A stretch of DNA of 64,000 bases from an uncultured Oscillospiraceae bacterium (GCA_900768135.1 CAAGBT010000023.1:1-64000), one strand, 5' to 3'. Positions 40,650 through 50,229 are shown, counted from the stretch's first letter. A program made the numbers and translations. The notes: a model not told the origin generated them from the sequence alone.

Positions 40650-43600
40650 TTATTGCTTCAGCGCATTGAGCGCTGGCTGGGAAAACGAGAATACGCGCGT
40701 GGAAGGAACGATAACGGCTGAGAACGATGCGGGCGCGTCTGCAAGCGCAAGATGAAGGCTGCCGGTGAGCTGAACGTCGATCTGCCGGATGGCGCCGCTG
40801 CCGGCAACGCTTGCCTCGATGCTGCCGGAGGAAAAGTTGATCGCCTGCTCCTTGCTGCCGGGTGCAATAGCCGCAGCAAGCTGCGCCATGCCGCTTTCAT
40901 CGAGCGAGAGCGTGTAGATAAAGCCATCGCCGGAGCGGACGCAGCTTGCTGTGCCGTCCATCAGCAGCTCGCAGCAAAGGGAGACGAGCTGCGCAGAATC
41001 TGCAAGCGAGGCAGCGGAAACATCCGCGCTGTTTCCGCCGGCATCGCAGATGCGGCCGCCGGATACGTACAGGCTGAGCGCGCCGGAGCGGATGCAGCTG
41101 ACGCTTTGACCATCGAACACCTGCCGGTCATACTGCACGGTGCGGTTGAGAGCAACGGGGCCGCAGTCGGCGGAAAGCGTGAGGTCGGCAGAAAGCGCGT
41201 CCTGGCCAAGCTGCGCGCCGAGCGCTTCCGCCAGACGGAGCGTTTCCTCTGTAAGCACAACGCTTTCCGGTGCATCACCGGAGCGAATGGCGCTGCGGGC
41301 AGCCTCGGGGATATCCGGAGTTTCTGCGGCGCTGCGGAAGGCAACGTCCGCCGTGAGCGCAAGCGAACTGTCTGTGCCGCCGGAAGAGAAGCGAAGCGCC
41401 GTCAGCTTGCCGCGTTCGGCGGTCAGCGCAACGCTGAGCGTATCCACTGCCGCAGCATCCGCCAGCGCTGCGGGCGCGAAAAGATGAGCGATCGCAGCGG
41501 CGTCCTCGCCGGAAGCGGAGAAACAATAGAGCGTGCTGTCGCCGTCCGTTGTTTCAGTAACGTCCGCTGTGCGGCAGAGCGCGGCGGTCAGACGGAGCAG
41601 CTCGCCGTAGTCGGGACACGCGCCGCCGGAGGCATATGCCTTGCCGTTGGAGAGGTAGACCGCGCCGTTGGCGCAGTAAACCTCTGCGCCGCCGAGCTGA
41701 ATAGCCGTGACGGCAGTGTCCTCCGCCCGAACGCGGCAGGCGGCGGCGTCCGCATGGAACTCCGTGCCGCGGAAGGAGACGTCGGCGGAGACGTCCATGG
41801 CGAGGGGGGTCTCATTCATGCGCGATTCCAGCAGGAGATATGCCGCCACGTCTTTTTGCAGACCGGTGCGGAAGAAGAGGAATGCCGCAGCGGCAAGAAG
41901 CAGCGCCAGCACGATCAAAATGATCGGAAGCGCGCGGCGTCTGCGTTTTTCAGGCGGCTGCGCGCCTTGTCCCTCGCGCTCGGCGCGCATGGCGCGCAGC
42001 GCTTCTTCTACTGCGGCAAGCTGCGCGTCCGGCTCGTCCTGTGCGGATGGGCCGTGCGGCAGCGGCGCGGAGACGGAGGCAAGCTGGCCGGGAGCTGCGG
42101 AAGAGAGATTCGCGCCGCGCGCGACTTCCTCGGCCTCGGAGACGATATCGACGCCGGACGGGCGCTTTCCGCGCCTGCTGCCTCGGATCAGCCGGATGGC
42201 GAGCAGAAGCAGGGCAAGCAGAACAAGCGCTGCGGCGAGCCAGACCCACCAGACGCTGAGCGTGGACACGGCGGCGATTTCGGCGCTGCTGCCGTACACG
42301 GGGAAGGCAAGGTAGCTGCCGACGACGCTGTATTCTGTTTCCTCCCAGTCGCCGCCGTCGGAGCGGACATAGATCCGCAGATGGTCGGTCTGCCCATCAG
42401 GGGCGAGATAGCGGACCGTGTGGGAGGGCTGCCCATCGTCGGCAAAGGCGAGACTCCACTGCTCCAGCACGGAGCGGTCCACGCTCACGGAGGAAAAATC
42501 ACCGCGGCTGATGCGGGAGAAATAACTGCCAAGCGCATCGCCAAGGCCGCTGCCGGAGATCCCGAACGCCTCGGGCGTAGGCTGCGCGGATACAACGCGC
42601 ACGGCGTCCCCCTCGGTGTACTGTCCCTCTACCAGAAAGACGGTTTTGCCATCATCGCGCTGCTGCACGGAGGCAAGCGCCGGCGTATACGGCTCATAAA
42701 CAGCGGTGACGGTGGTATCAAAGCGCAGGTCGGTCAGGTCGGTATTGTCCCAGCGGACGGAGCAGCCGTCCTTCTGGGGCGGTTCGGGAATGTCGCTCTG
42801 CGGGAACGATGCGCCGTAGGCAAAGCCGCGCTCCAGCACGACCTTTCCGTCTGCCACAAAGCGGAGCGTGAACTGCTTCATGCGTTCGGGGAGGTTTGCT
42901 GCGGCGGTAAGCTGGTCGTAGGAGATCGGCTCGGCCCGGCCCGCGTAGCCCTGACGGTTGATGCCCGCAAGCGTTTCGGAGACATAGTAGTTTTCCAGAA
43001 AATCGCCGGCATCGCCGCCGGAGATCGCGCCCTTATACTGCTTGCAGCCGGTGACGGCAACAACGGAGTAGCAGCCGGCAACGGTGCTTGCGCTGCCGCT
43101 TGCCTTTTCGGCAATGCCGGAGCCAACGATGCCGCCGACATATTTTTTGCCGCTGAGCGTGCATTTGGCATAGGAATTCCGCACTACGGCGCCGGTGAGG
43201 CCTGCGATGCCGCCAACATAACTGCCGTTTTCGCTGGATACGGCGCCGTAGCTCTCGCAGTCGGTGATCAGGCCGAGATCCATGCGGCCGCATATGCCGC
43301 CGGCGTAGCTGCGCTTGCCGGTAACGCTGCCGGTGTTTGCACACCGCTGAAGGATCGCTTTGTATTCGTACTGACGGCGGTAGCTGCCGGAAATGCTGGC
43401 GGTCACGTCGTCCTCGGGATCGAGCGCATACTCTACCGCTGCAGAGCCGGCCACGCCGCCGGTGTTGATATCGCCGTAGACTGTGCCTTCATTGCTGCTG
43501 TCTGAGACTTTTCCGAGCGTCACGGCGTCGATGTCGATGGAGGAGGTGTCGGAGATGATATCGGTCGAGGAACTGGAGGTAACGGCCTCCAGCATGGTGT

Positions 43601-45077
43601 CGGCCAGCTCGTTGCACTTGCGGTTGATGGCGCGGATGTCGTTTGTCAGCGTGCCGGCGGCGCTGCTGGCGGCGCTGTTGAGCATGGTGGCCTGACTGCT
43701 CAGCCCGTTGATGGAGGAGGTGAGTCCGCCAAGATCCGGCGCGGCGACGATCTGCGTTGAGCCGCTGATCTCACCGCCGGCCTGTCCGCTGTGGTCAACG
43801 CCCACGCCTGCGCCCGCGCCGGCCCAGATGTCGCTGCTGAAGCCGCTGCTGCTGTGTTCGTGATCCGCGCCGGCAGCAGCGCCTTTGCCGCCGCCGATTT
43901 CGGTAGTCGAGCTGTGCGCGCCGCTTCCGGTAATGGTAGAATCGATGTTGGCGTTCACACGCACATTGTTCAGCTCGTTGGCGGCGTTGTCCACGTAGCC
44001 GGACATACTGTTGAGCCGCGCGGCAATGTCGCTTGAACTGCCGTCGGCGTGGTCGGCCGCCCTGTTTACCAGTGCGCTCAGCTCATCGAGCTGGGTCTGG
44101 AGCGTTTGCAGCAGGCTTTCGGAAACCTCCATGCGGACGTAGGGTTCCATCTGCCCCACGATGCCGCCGACATCCTTGCGTCCGCAGACTGCGCCCGCAT
44201 TGCGGCAGGCGTACACCTGCCCGCAGCTGCGCCCTGCGACGCCGCCGATGTTGTAGCCGATGTGCTGGTAGCCAACTGCGGCGGCGTTGACGCATTCGCC
44301 GATAATGCCCGAGGAATAGCCTGCGATGCCGCCGGTATCGGTGGCGACGTTCGCCGTGTTGAGCTGCGAAAGCTTGCTGACGTCGAGCGAGAAACTCAGG
44401 TCAAGGTCGTCAAGGTCGATGGAGGGATCTGTGCTTTCCACATTGATATAGGCGTCGTTGCGGCAGGAAAGGAGCGAGCCGAGGCTGCAGCCCGCCACGC
44501 CGCCGGTCATGTTCTCGCCAAGGACCGCGCCGGACGCGCTGCACGAGCGGACGATGCCTGAGACGGCGTTCTCGCCGGTGATGCCGCCAACGCTGCGCTT
44601 GCCGGACACAGTGCCGCTGAAGGAACAGTTTTCGATCAGACCGCGGTTTTCGCCGGCAATGCCGCCAACGTTCATGCTGTCGCCCGCCGGCGTGACGCTG
44701 CCCTCTGCGTTCAGCCCTGTAATGGAGCCGCCTTCCTGCAGCACGCCGAAAAGACCTGCGGGAGAAAGACTCTCCGTGATGGAAAACGCGCGGATGGTGT
44801 GGCCGTTGCCGCAGAATGTGCCGCCGAACGTTGGAACAGGCAGATAGTCCGCGTCCTCAAGCGTGAGGTCCGCATCCAGAATGAAGATTCTGCCGCGCGA
44901 CCAGGAGTCGAGCGTGCAGGAGCGGGCGAAGGAGGCAAAGTCCTCCGCGTTGGCAATGTGGATCGCGCCGTCCGCGCTGTCTGCGGAGGCGGGAGTGACG
45001 GGGACGAGCGGAACAAGAAGCAGCAGCGCCAGCAGCAGCGCGGCAAGACGGGCCGGGAGCCTCTTTTTACGCTTCAT
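40650..45077 (-). CDS. Large surface protein with GLUG repeats, two membrane helices and an outer C-terminal domain
   Basis: A 1475-residue exported protein. After a signal peptide (to about 32) comes a long repeat region with many GLUG-type units (GGIAGENRGLIENCSFSGTV, GGIVGQMEPYVR and similar) up to about 700, interrupted by a Ser/Gly/Ala-rich helical insert (about 320-520). A first membrane helix (VWLAAALVLLALLLLAIRLI, about 940-960), a basic cytoplasmic loop with a charged helix, and a second membrane helix (PIILIVLALLLAAAAFLFF, about 1045-1065) follow, leaving the last 400 residues outside. GLUG domains occur in adhesins and IgA-protease-like surface proteins. The start overlaps the MMPL exporter gene by 11 bases, implying a joint function at the cell surface. 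Confidence 0.75.
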   Translation of the reverse strand: MKRKKRLPARLAALLLALLLLVPLVPVTPASADSADGAIHIANAEDFASFARSCTLDSWSRGRIFILDADLTLEDADYLPVPTFGGTFCGNGHTIRAFSITESLSPAGLFGVLQEGGSITGLNAEGSVTPAGDSMNVGGIAGENRGLIENCSFSGTVSGKRSVGGITGENAVSGIVRSCSASGAVLGENMTGGVAGCSLGSLLSCRNDAYINVESTDPSIDLDDLDLSFSLDVSKLSQLNTANVATDTGGIAGYSSGIIGECVNAAAVGYQHIGYNIGGVAGRSCGQVYACRNAGAVCGRKDVGGIVGQMEPYVRMEVSESLLQTLQTQLDELSALVNRAADHADGSSSDIAARLNSMSGYVDNAANELNNVRVNANIDSTITGSGAHSSTTEIGGGKGAAAGADHEHSSSGFSSDIWAGAGAGVGVDHSGQAGGEISGSTQIVAAPDLGGLTSSINGLSSQATMLNSAASSAAGTLTNDIRAINRKCNELADTMLEAVTSSSSTDIISDTSSIDIDAVTLGKVSDSSNEGTVYGDINTGGVAGSAAVEYALDPEDDVTASISGSYRRQYEYKAILQRCANTGSVTGKRSYAGGICGRMDLGLITDCESYGAVSSENGSYVGGIAGLTGAVVRNSYAKCTLSGKKYVGGIVGSGIAEKASGSASTVAGCYSVVAVTGCKQYKGAISGGDAGDFLENYYVSETLAGINRQGYAGRAEPISYDQLTAAANLPERMKQFTLRFVADGKVVLERGFAYGASFPQSDIPEPPQKDGCSVRWDNTDLTDLRFDTTVTAVYEPYTPALASVQQRDDGKTVFLVEGQYTEGDAVRVVSAQPTPEAFGISGSGLGDALGSYFSRISRGDFSSVSVDRSVLEQWSLAFADDGQPSHTVRYLAPDGQTDHLRIYVRSDGGDWEETEYSVVGSYLAFPVYGSSAEIAAVSTLSVWWVWLAAALVLLALLLLAIRLIRGSRRGKRPSGVDIVSEAEEVARGANLSSAAPGQLASVSAPLPHGPSAQDEPDAQLAAVEEALRAMRAEREGQGAQPPEKRRRRALPIILIVLALLLAAAAFLFFRTGLQKDVAAYLLLESRMNETPLAMDVSADVSFRGTEFHADAAACRVRAEDTAVTAIQLGGAEVYCANGAVYLSNGKAYASGGACPDYGELLRLTAALCRTADVTETTDGDSTLYCFSASGEDAAAIAHLFAPAALADAAAVDTLSVALTAERGKLTALRFSSGGTDSSLALTADVAFRSAAETPDIPEAARSAIRSGDAPESVVLTEETLRLAEALGAQLGQDALSADLTLSADCGPVALNRTVQYDRQVFDGQSVSCIRSGALSLYVSGGRICDAGGNSADVSAASLADSAQLVSLCCELLMDGTASCVRSGDGFIYTLSLDESGMAQLAAAIAPGSKEQAINFSSGSIEASVAGSGAIRQIDVQLTGSLHLALADAPASFSAVIVPSTRVFSFSQPALNALKQ

Positions 45078-47514
45078 CGTCTTCCTCCTCCTTTCCTTCG
45101 CTGACAGAGCCGGAGATCACATTCAGGTCAACGTCGCCCTCCACGGTGGCGTGGATCATGCCGCGCACCGTGCCGTTAATGGTGCCGCGCACCATGCCGT
45201 TGACCACGGTTTTGCCGTGGGTACTCTTGTGATCCACGATGGACGGCACGGAGAAGGACGTTTTATCAATGATGCCGCTGCCGATAAGCAGGATCTGCGG
45301 CAGCGCGAACATGACCATGAAGATGGAGATGACCGTGCCGCGGCCAAGGCTCTCGCCGATGCAGGCGATGACTGCTTCAGAGGTCATGCTGCCGATCAGA
45401 AAGCCGCAGATCGACATGATCGCACCCGAGGTGATGATCGTTGGAAAAGCGAAGTTCAGCGTTTCAATGATGGCGTCGCGGTGCGGCATTTTTGATTTGA
45501 GCTCCTGATAGCGGCTGGCAATGACGATGGCGTAATCGATGTTTGCGCCCATCTGGATGGAGCTGACGATCAGGTATCCCAGGAAGAAAACATATTTGCC
45601 CGTGAGCGTGGGGATGGAGAAGTTGAGCCAGATGCAGCCCTGAATGACAAGGATCAGCAGCACCGGCATACCGGCGGAGTTGAACGTGAAGAGCAGAACT
45701 ACCATGACGATGAGAATGGAGACGATGCTTACAACCTTGTTGTCCACGGCGAAGGACCTTTCAAAGTCATACTCGTTTGTAGACTGCCCGGCAAGGTAGA
45801 CCTTCCCGTCCGGGTAGTATTTCTGTGCGATCTCCAGGATCCTGTCGGTGAAGGCATAGGTCTCATCGCCGCTTTCGGGCAGCGTGAGGTAGATGAGCAT
45901 ACGGTCGTAGTCCGTGCCGGAGAGCTGCGCCTTGGCGCTCTTCATCTGTGTCTGCGCGTCCTTGAGCGTCTGCGTCTGGTCGGCGCTGAGCATGACAAGG
46001 CCGGAATCCACCTGATCGCAGACGAACAGGAACATATCGATGAGCGGGACCTTGTAGGACGAGAGGTTGCCGGCAAGCTGCCCGTACTCGGACTGCTGGG
46101 CGGCATAGGCGGCGTAAACTACCTGCGCCGCCTCATAGTCGAGGCCCGCAAGCTCGGCGAACTGGCGCGGAGTGAGCTTGTCGGCAAGCATATAGCCGTC
46201 GAGCGCCTCAATGTTGGAAAGTCCCATGGTGGAATCCACCTCGTCATACTGCTCCAGCTCGTTCAGAATGGCGGCTTCCGTGTCGTAATCGCCGGTGGGG
46301 ACGATGAGTGCGAGCATATTGCTGGAGGTGAAGGTGTTCTCGATCATCTGCTCGGCGATCTGCGTATCGTTGAGCTTGGGCGTGGTGAGCGGGCCATAGC
46401 CGTAGGCGTAGGGGCAGTTGGACGAGAGGCGGTAGCCGATGACGGCAAGGACGATAAACAGGATGGGGACGATGTGCCGCGTGGCATAGTCGAGCTTGCC
46501 GACAAAGGGGATCTTGGGGACGAAGCTCTTATGCTGCGTGCGGTCGATGAGCGGGCCAAACAGCATCAGCAGGCCGGGCATAACCACAAACGCGGAGAGC
46601 AGCGCAAAGAGGATGGACTTGATCAGGCACATCGCCATATCCGGGCCGAGCTTGAACTGCATGAACATCATGGCGATCAGGCCGCCGATGGTCGTCAGGC
46701 TGCTTGCACCGATCTCGGGAATGGATTTGCTCAGCGAAATGACGACCGCCTCGCGCAGCGGGAGCAGCCGGTGTTCCTCCTTGAAGCGGTTGCAGAAGAT
46801 GATGGCATAGTCGATGGACAGCGCCAGCTGCAAAATGCTCGTGACCGAGTTTGAGATAAACGAGATCCTGCCCATGAGAAAGTTCGTTCCCTGGTTGAGG
46901 ATCAGCGCAACGACAAAGGTGAGGATCAGCACCGGCACCTCGCCGTAAGTTTCCGATGTGAAGAGCAGCACGACAACGATGACGACCGCCACATAGATCA
47001 TGATGATGCTGATCTCGTGGTCGATGGTCTCCTGCTGGGTGTTGCCAAGGTCGGTTTTTATGTAAAGATCGTAGGGAGTCAGCAGTTCTTTCACGGCGCT
47101 GAGCGAGTCAAGGCAGGCGTCGTCGTCTTCGCTGTAAGCGAAGGTGACGGAGAAGAGCGCGGAAAGGTCGTTGTAGTGGGCGGGCGTTTCGTCGTAGTCA
47201 ACGCTCTGCACGCCCTTAACGGCTTTGATCTTCGGCTCGAGCGCGGCAGCCTGATCCGGCGTGATGTTTGCCACCATGATCTCCGCTGTGCCGTAGGTGA
47301 CGAACTGCTCGTCCATAATGTTGAGTCCCTGCTTGGTCTCGGAATTGTCCGGCAGATAAAAGGTAAGGTCGCTTTCCACCTCGACCCAGCTGCGGGAGAA
47401 GAAGGAAAAAACCAGCAGGATGATCGTAAGCAGGAAGATGAGGCTGCGCTTGTCTACGATGAAGGCGGCGACCTTTTCCATAAAGGAACTGCTGTTCTTT
47501 TCGGCGTTACTCAT
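45067..47514 (-). CDS. MMPL/RND-superfamily exporter
   Basis: An 815-residue polytopic membrane protein with about 12 transmembrane helices in two halves. Each half has a large external loop and a conserved transmembrane Asp/Tyr block: ALSIDYAIIFCNRFKEE in the first half, GANIDYAIVIASRYQEL in the second, the MMPL S-x-x-DYA signature for proton coupling. Relatives export lipids, pigments or surface molecules. The C-terminus carries an odd cytoplasmic tail of short GxV/GxI repeats (VVNGMVRGTINGTVRGMIHA). It sits between an XRE regulator and the GLUG surface protein with overlapping ends, so all three are translated together. Substrate unknown. Confidence 0.88.
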   Translation of the reverse strand: MSNAEKNSSSFMEKVAAFIVDKRSLIFLLTIILLVFSFFSRSWVEVESDLTFYLPDNSETKQGLNIMDEQFVTYGTAEIMVANITPDQAAALEPKIKAVKGVQSVDYDETPAHYNDLSALFSVTFAYSEDDDACLDSLSAVKELLTPYDLYIKTDLGNTQQETIDHEISIIMIYVAVVIVVVLLFTSETYGEVPVLILTFVVALILNQGTNFLMGRISFISNSVTSILQLALSIDYAIIFCNRFKEEHRLLPLREAVVISLSKSIPEIGASSLTTIGGLIAMMFMQFKLGPDMAMCLIKSILFALLSAFVVMPGLLMLFGPLIDRTQHKSFVPKIPFVGKLDYATRHIVPILFIVLAVIGYRLSSNCPYAYGYGPLTTPKLNDTQIAEQMIENTFTSSNMLALIVPTGDYDTEAAILNELEQYDEVDSTMGLSNIEALDGYMLADKLTPRQFAELAGLDYEAAQVVYAAYAAQQSEYGQLAGNLSSYKVPLIDMFLFVCDQVDSGLVMLSADQTQTLKDAQTQMKSAKAQLSGTDYDRMLIYLTLPESGDETYAFTDRILEIAQKYYPDGKVYLAGQSTNEYDFERSFAVDNKVVSIVSILIVMVVLLFTFNSAGMPVLLILVIQGCIWLNFSIPTLTGKYVFFLGYLIVSSIQMGANIDYAIVIASRYQELKSKMPHRDAIIETLNFAFPTIITSGAIMSICGFLIGSMTSEAVIACIGESLGRGTVISIFMVMFALPQILLIGSGIIDKTSFSVPSIVDHKSTHGKTVVNGMVRGTINGTVRGMIHATVEGDVDLNVISGSVSEGKEEEDDEA

Positions 47515-47797
47515 GGCGCGCGGCGCTGCCTCCTTCCGGAATGCGAGAGGCGAGGTTTTTTACGCGCTCCAGTCCGTCGCGGATGGGGGCGGGCGGCTCC
47601 GGAAGGATCTGCACGATATCGCTGAGCGTGCAGTCGAGCCGGCGGCAGATGCGCACAAGGACCTCAAGCGAGACGAATTCGTTTTTGGAGAGCTTGGCCA
47701 GCGTATTCGAACTGATGCCGACCTCGCGGGCAAACTCTGTTTTGTTCCAGCCCCTGTCGATGAGGAGCTTGAAGAGATTGTTATAGCAAATGTGCAT
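47507..47797 (-). CDS. XRE-family helix-turn-helix regulator
   Basis: A 96-residue protein. ATG 47797 is behind AGGAGG, so the longer frame upstream is not used. The helix-turn-helix is WNKTEFAREVGISSNTLAKLSKNEFVSLEVLVRICRRLDCTLSDI, the Cro/C1-type of short regulators (YozG/YjzH-like). It is the first gene of the operon with the MMPL exporter, overlapping it by 8 bases, and probably controls the operon. A nearly repeated sequence CAAAGCTGCGCA lies at its promoter and again 60 bases upstream (in the neighbouring terminator), perhaps by chance. Confidence 0.88.
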   Translation of the reverse strand: MHICYNNLFKLLIDRGWNKTEFAREVGISSNTLAKLSKNEFVSLEVLVRICRRLDCTLSDIVQILPEPPAPIRDGLERVKNLASRIPEGGSAARHE

Positions 47798-47825
47798 GGC
47801 GGCGCCTCCTGATAAGCTTGCTTTC

Positions 47826-47853
47826 ATTATAGGCAAAGCTGCGCAAAAAGCAA
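47826..47853 (-). promoter_or_regulatory. Promoter of the XRE-MMPL-GLUG operon
   Basis: On the minus strand TTGCTT (47853-47848), 16 bases, TATAAT (47831-47826), about 28 bases before the start codon of the XRE regulator. Confidence 0.65.
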
Positions 47854-47887
47854 GCAAATATTTGTAAACGCAGATATTTTGCGGAAA

Positions 47888-47924
47888 AATGCCAAAGCTG
47901 CGCAGGCACCGCAACTTTGGCATT
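47888..47924 (-). terminator. Terminator of the ThrE-like exporter gene
   Basis: AATGCCAAAGCTGCG / CGCAACTTTGGCATT with a short loop. On the minus strand it is followed by TTTTTCCGC and lies just after the exporter stop codon at 47933. Confidence 0.75.
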
Positions 47925-47932
47925 GTGGGTTT

Positions 47933-49165
47933 TTATTGCGCGCGCCATCTGGCGCGCTGCACGGTAACAAGGTGGAAGACGGTGGATACGAGCAGAATGG
48001 CGGCGGCGATGCTGCCGGCAACGCCGGCGGTTTCCATCCCCTTGTGCAGCGCCTGCTGCATACTGCCGCCCAGCGCCATCGCCATTGTGTAATAGATGCC
48101 GGCGCCCGGCAGCAGCGGCACAATGGAAATGACAAGGTAGGAGGTGACGGGATACTTACGCGCACGCGCCATGCTTTCCGCATAGACGGCGGCGACAGCC
48201 GCTGCAAAGAAATTCATGGCGAAGATATCGCAGCCGAGCGAATGGCAGAAGAGATAAACGAGCCAGGTGAGCGTTCCGCCGGCGGCGCACAGAAGGCTGC
48301 CCCAATCATGCACATTGAACAGAATGAAAAAGCCAGTGCAGGCGATATAGACGGCAATGCCCTGCACCCAGAAGGAGTAGGACACGGCGTCCACCGTTTC
48401 GATCAGGCCGTAGACCGGCTCGGTGACGTGCCAGGCAGCGGCGGTTCCCATGGCGATGGCGAGCGCGGAGAGCAGCACCTGCACAATGCGGTTGATACCG
48501 GAATTGGTGTCGCCGTAAATGATGTCGCGCATGGAGTTGGTGATGAGCAGTCCCGGAACGAGGATCATCAAAGAGCCGATGATCGCGGCATCGGCATTGT
48601 CAAGCAGGCGAAGCCCTGCGGCGGTGTAAACGCCCAGCGCCATGAGGAAGGCTGCGGCAATGGTGCTGAAAAACGGATTGACCTCCAGCCGGTCCGCCTG
48701 CCGCGTGACAAAGCCGATGACCAGCCCGAAAAGACCCGCCCACAGGCAGTCAGGCAGCGTGCCGCCGAAGACGGGGCAGAAGCCGGCCGCCGCGCAGAAA
48801 TTGCCGAGGTAATAGACGGGGACAGAGTAGCTGCGGCGGGCGGCCAGCGTTTCCTCCAGCCACTGCGCGGCGGTTCCTGCATCGGGCGTTTCGGCGCAGA
48901 TGCGGCGGGAGAGCGCGTTGAGCCGCTCGACCGCTTCCAGATCGTTGCCGTGGAAGCCGATGCGCTTCATGATCATCAGGGGCTTGCCGTTGGCAGCCTC
49001 CAGGCTGACCATCACGCAGTTGGGAATGGCGAAGACCTGGCAGTCGATGCCGTAAGCGATCAGCACGCGCCGCATGGTTTCTTCAATGCGGAAGGTCTCC
49101 GCGCCGCTGCGGGCCAGCTCATAGCCGATGCGCGCGGCAAGGTCGGTAAGAAGGTAATAGTCCAT
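47933..49165 (-). CDS. ThrE-family threonine/serine exporter (fused DUF1212-ThrE_2)
   Basis: A 410-residue membrane protein. The N-terminal soluble domain (YLLTDLAARIGYELARSGAETFRIEETM, then NCVMVSLEAANGKPLMIM) is the DUF1212/ThrE segment, and about ten transmembrane helices follow (for instance IIGSLMILVPGLLITNSMRD, typical of ThrE). In many bacteria the two halves (YjjP and YjjB) are separate genes; here they are one protein as in Corynebacterium ThrE. It exports threonine, serine or dicarboxylates. The ATG 49165 has GGGAGG 13 bases upstream, longer than usual. A 28-codon leader ORF precedes it on the same transcript. Confidence 0.88.
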   Translation of the reverse strand: MDYYLLTDLAARIGYELARSGAETFRIEETMRRVLIAYGIDCQVFAIPNCVMVSLEAANGKPLMIMKRIGFHGNDLEAVERLNALSRRICAETPDAGTAAQWLEETLAARRSYSVPVYYLGNFCAAAGFCPVFGGTLPDCLWAGLFGLVIGFVTRQADRLEVNPFFSTIAAAFLMALGVYTAAGLRLLDNADAAIIGSLMILVPGLLITNSMRDIIYGDTNSGINRIVQVLLSALAIAMGTAAAWHVTEPVYGLIETVDAVSYSFWVQGIAVYIACTGFFILFNVHDWGSLLCAAGGTLTWLVYLFCHSLGCDIFAMNFFAAAVAAVYAESMARARKYPVTSYLVISIVPLLPGAGIYYTMAMALGGSMQQALHKGMETAGVAGSIAAAILLVSTVFHLVTVQRARWRAQ

Positions 49166-49191
49166 TGGATTCGGATCGCCTCCCGGAGCGT

Positions 49192-49278
49192 TCAGACTTC
49201 TTCGCGCCGCGCGGCCAATGCAAGCGCGGCGCAGCATTCGGGCGTGGCCGCGCAGCGCCTTTCATAGATGCTGCCCAT
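49192..49278 (-). CDS. 28-residue Cys-rich leader ORF upstream of the ThrE-like gene
   Basis: ATG 49278 has a perfect AGGAGG six bases upstream (49290-49285), better than that of the exporter itself, and the frame runs 28 codons to a stop 26 bases before the exporter start. The peptide MGSIYERRCAATPECCAALA contains three cysteines, two adjacent, and continues with an Ala-rich end. A promoter (TTGAAC-17-TATACT) lies about 49 bases before it. It may be a regulatory leader peptide or a real small protein. No homologue is recognised. Confidence 0.5.
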   Translation of the reverse strand: MGSIYERRCAATPECCAALALAARREEV

Positions 49279-49326
49279 AAGGGGCCTCCTGATGCGGGCT
49301 GCGGCGGCACGTTTCTGCCGCAAGGC

Positions 49327-49355
49327 AGTATAGCACGGTTTCTCCGGCAGTTCAA
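49327..49355 (-). promoter_or_regulatory. Promoter of the leader ORF and ThrE-like exporter
   Basis: On the minus strand TTGAAC (49355-49350), 17 bases, TATACT (49332-49327). Confidence 0.7.
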
Positions 49356-49390
49356 CACTGCAAAAGCGGGCAGACTGCACGAGAAAAGAA

Positions 49391-49418
49391 AAAATACCGC
49401 AGCGTACTGCGGTATTTT
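49391..49418. terminator. Terminator after the tryptophan ABC operon
   Basis: AAAATACCGCAG / CTGCGGTATTTT with a CGTA loop, flanked by A- and T-runs on both sides, 13 bases after the ABC ATPase stop codon. Confidence 0.85.
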
Positions 49419-49430
49419 TGACCAAAGATA

Positions 49431-50228
49431 TCATTCCGACAGCAGGATGCGGTCGTTGTCCAGCGCATGGCCCGCGCCCGCGCGGAAGCGCTCAATCAGG
49501 TCGTCCACGCGCATACCCGCACGCTCCGCGCCGGAAACGTCCAGAACGATACGCCCGTCGGACATCATCAGCGTGCGGTTGCCGAGCGCGAGCGCCTGCG
49601 TCATATTGTGCGTGACCATCAGGCAGGTGATGCGGCTCTCCGCCACCACGCGGCGCGTGAGCTCCAGTACCTTTTCCGCCGTTGCGGGGTCAAGCGCGGC
49701 GGTGTGTTCATCGAGCAGCAGCAGCTGCGGCGGCACCATGGTCGCCATCAGCAGCGTGAGCGCCTGGCGCTGGCCGCCGGAGAGCAGCCCCACAGGATTG
49801 CTCATGCGGTCCTCCAGCCCCATGTCGAGCTGCCTCAGCTGCCCGGCAAAGAACTCCCTGTCTTTCTTGCTGATGCGGCTGAACGGATTGCCGTGCGCTG
49901 CGCGCAGGTACGCAAGCGCGAGGTTTTCTTCGATCGTCATGTTCGGCGCGGTGCCGCGCAGCGGGTCCTGAAAAAGCCGCCCGATGCGGCGGGAGCGTTC
50001 ATGCTCCGGCATGAAGGTGATGTCCTTGCCAGCGAGCGAAATGCTGCCCTCGTCCACATAAAAGCTGCCCGCAATGGCGTTGAACAGCGTTGATTTGCCT
50101 GCGCCGTTCGAGCCGACGATGGTAACGAAATCGCCCTCGTCAAGGTGCAGCGAAAGGCTGCTGAGCGCCTTTTTTTCGTTCACGGTGCCGGGGTTGAAGG
50201 TTTTGGAAATGTTTTTAACGTCCAGCAT
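49431..50228 (-). CDS. trpZ: ABC transporter ATPase of a tryptophan importer
   Basis: A 265-residue ATP-binding subunit. Walker A GSNGAGKST is at residues 39-47, the signature LLSGGQRQALTLLMA near 148 and Walker B LLLLDEHTAALD near 170. The DEHTAALD variant and the pairing with a single permease and a DUF534/ABC_sub_bind-type binding protein are those of the TrpXYZ class of amino-acid importers. It is the last gene of the unit and starts one base after the permease stop. It powers uptake at the inner membrane face. The tryptophan assignment rests on the UGG T-box upstream. Confidence 0.88.
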   Translation of the reverse strand: MLDVKNISKTFNPGTVNEKKALSSLSLHLDEGDFVTIVGSNGAGKSTLFNAIAGSFYVDEGSISLAGKDITFMPEHERSRRIGRLFQDPLRGTAPNMTIEENLALAYLRAAHGNPFSRISKKDREFFAGQLRQLDMGLEDRMSNPVGLLSGGQRQALTLLMATMVPPQLLLLDEHTAALDPATAEKVLELTRRVVAESRITCLMVTHNMTQALALGNRTLMMSDGRIVLDVSGAERAGMRVDDLIERFRAGAGHALDNDRILLSE

Positions 50229-50229
50229 T

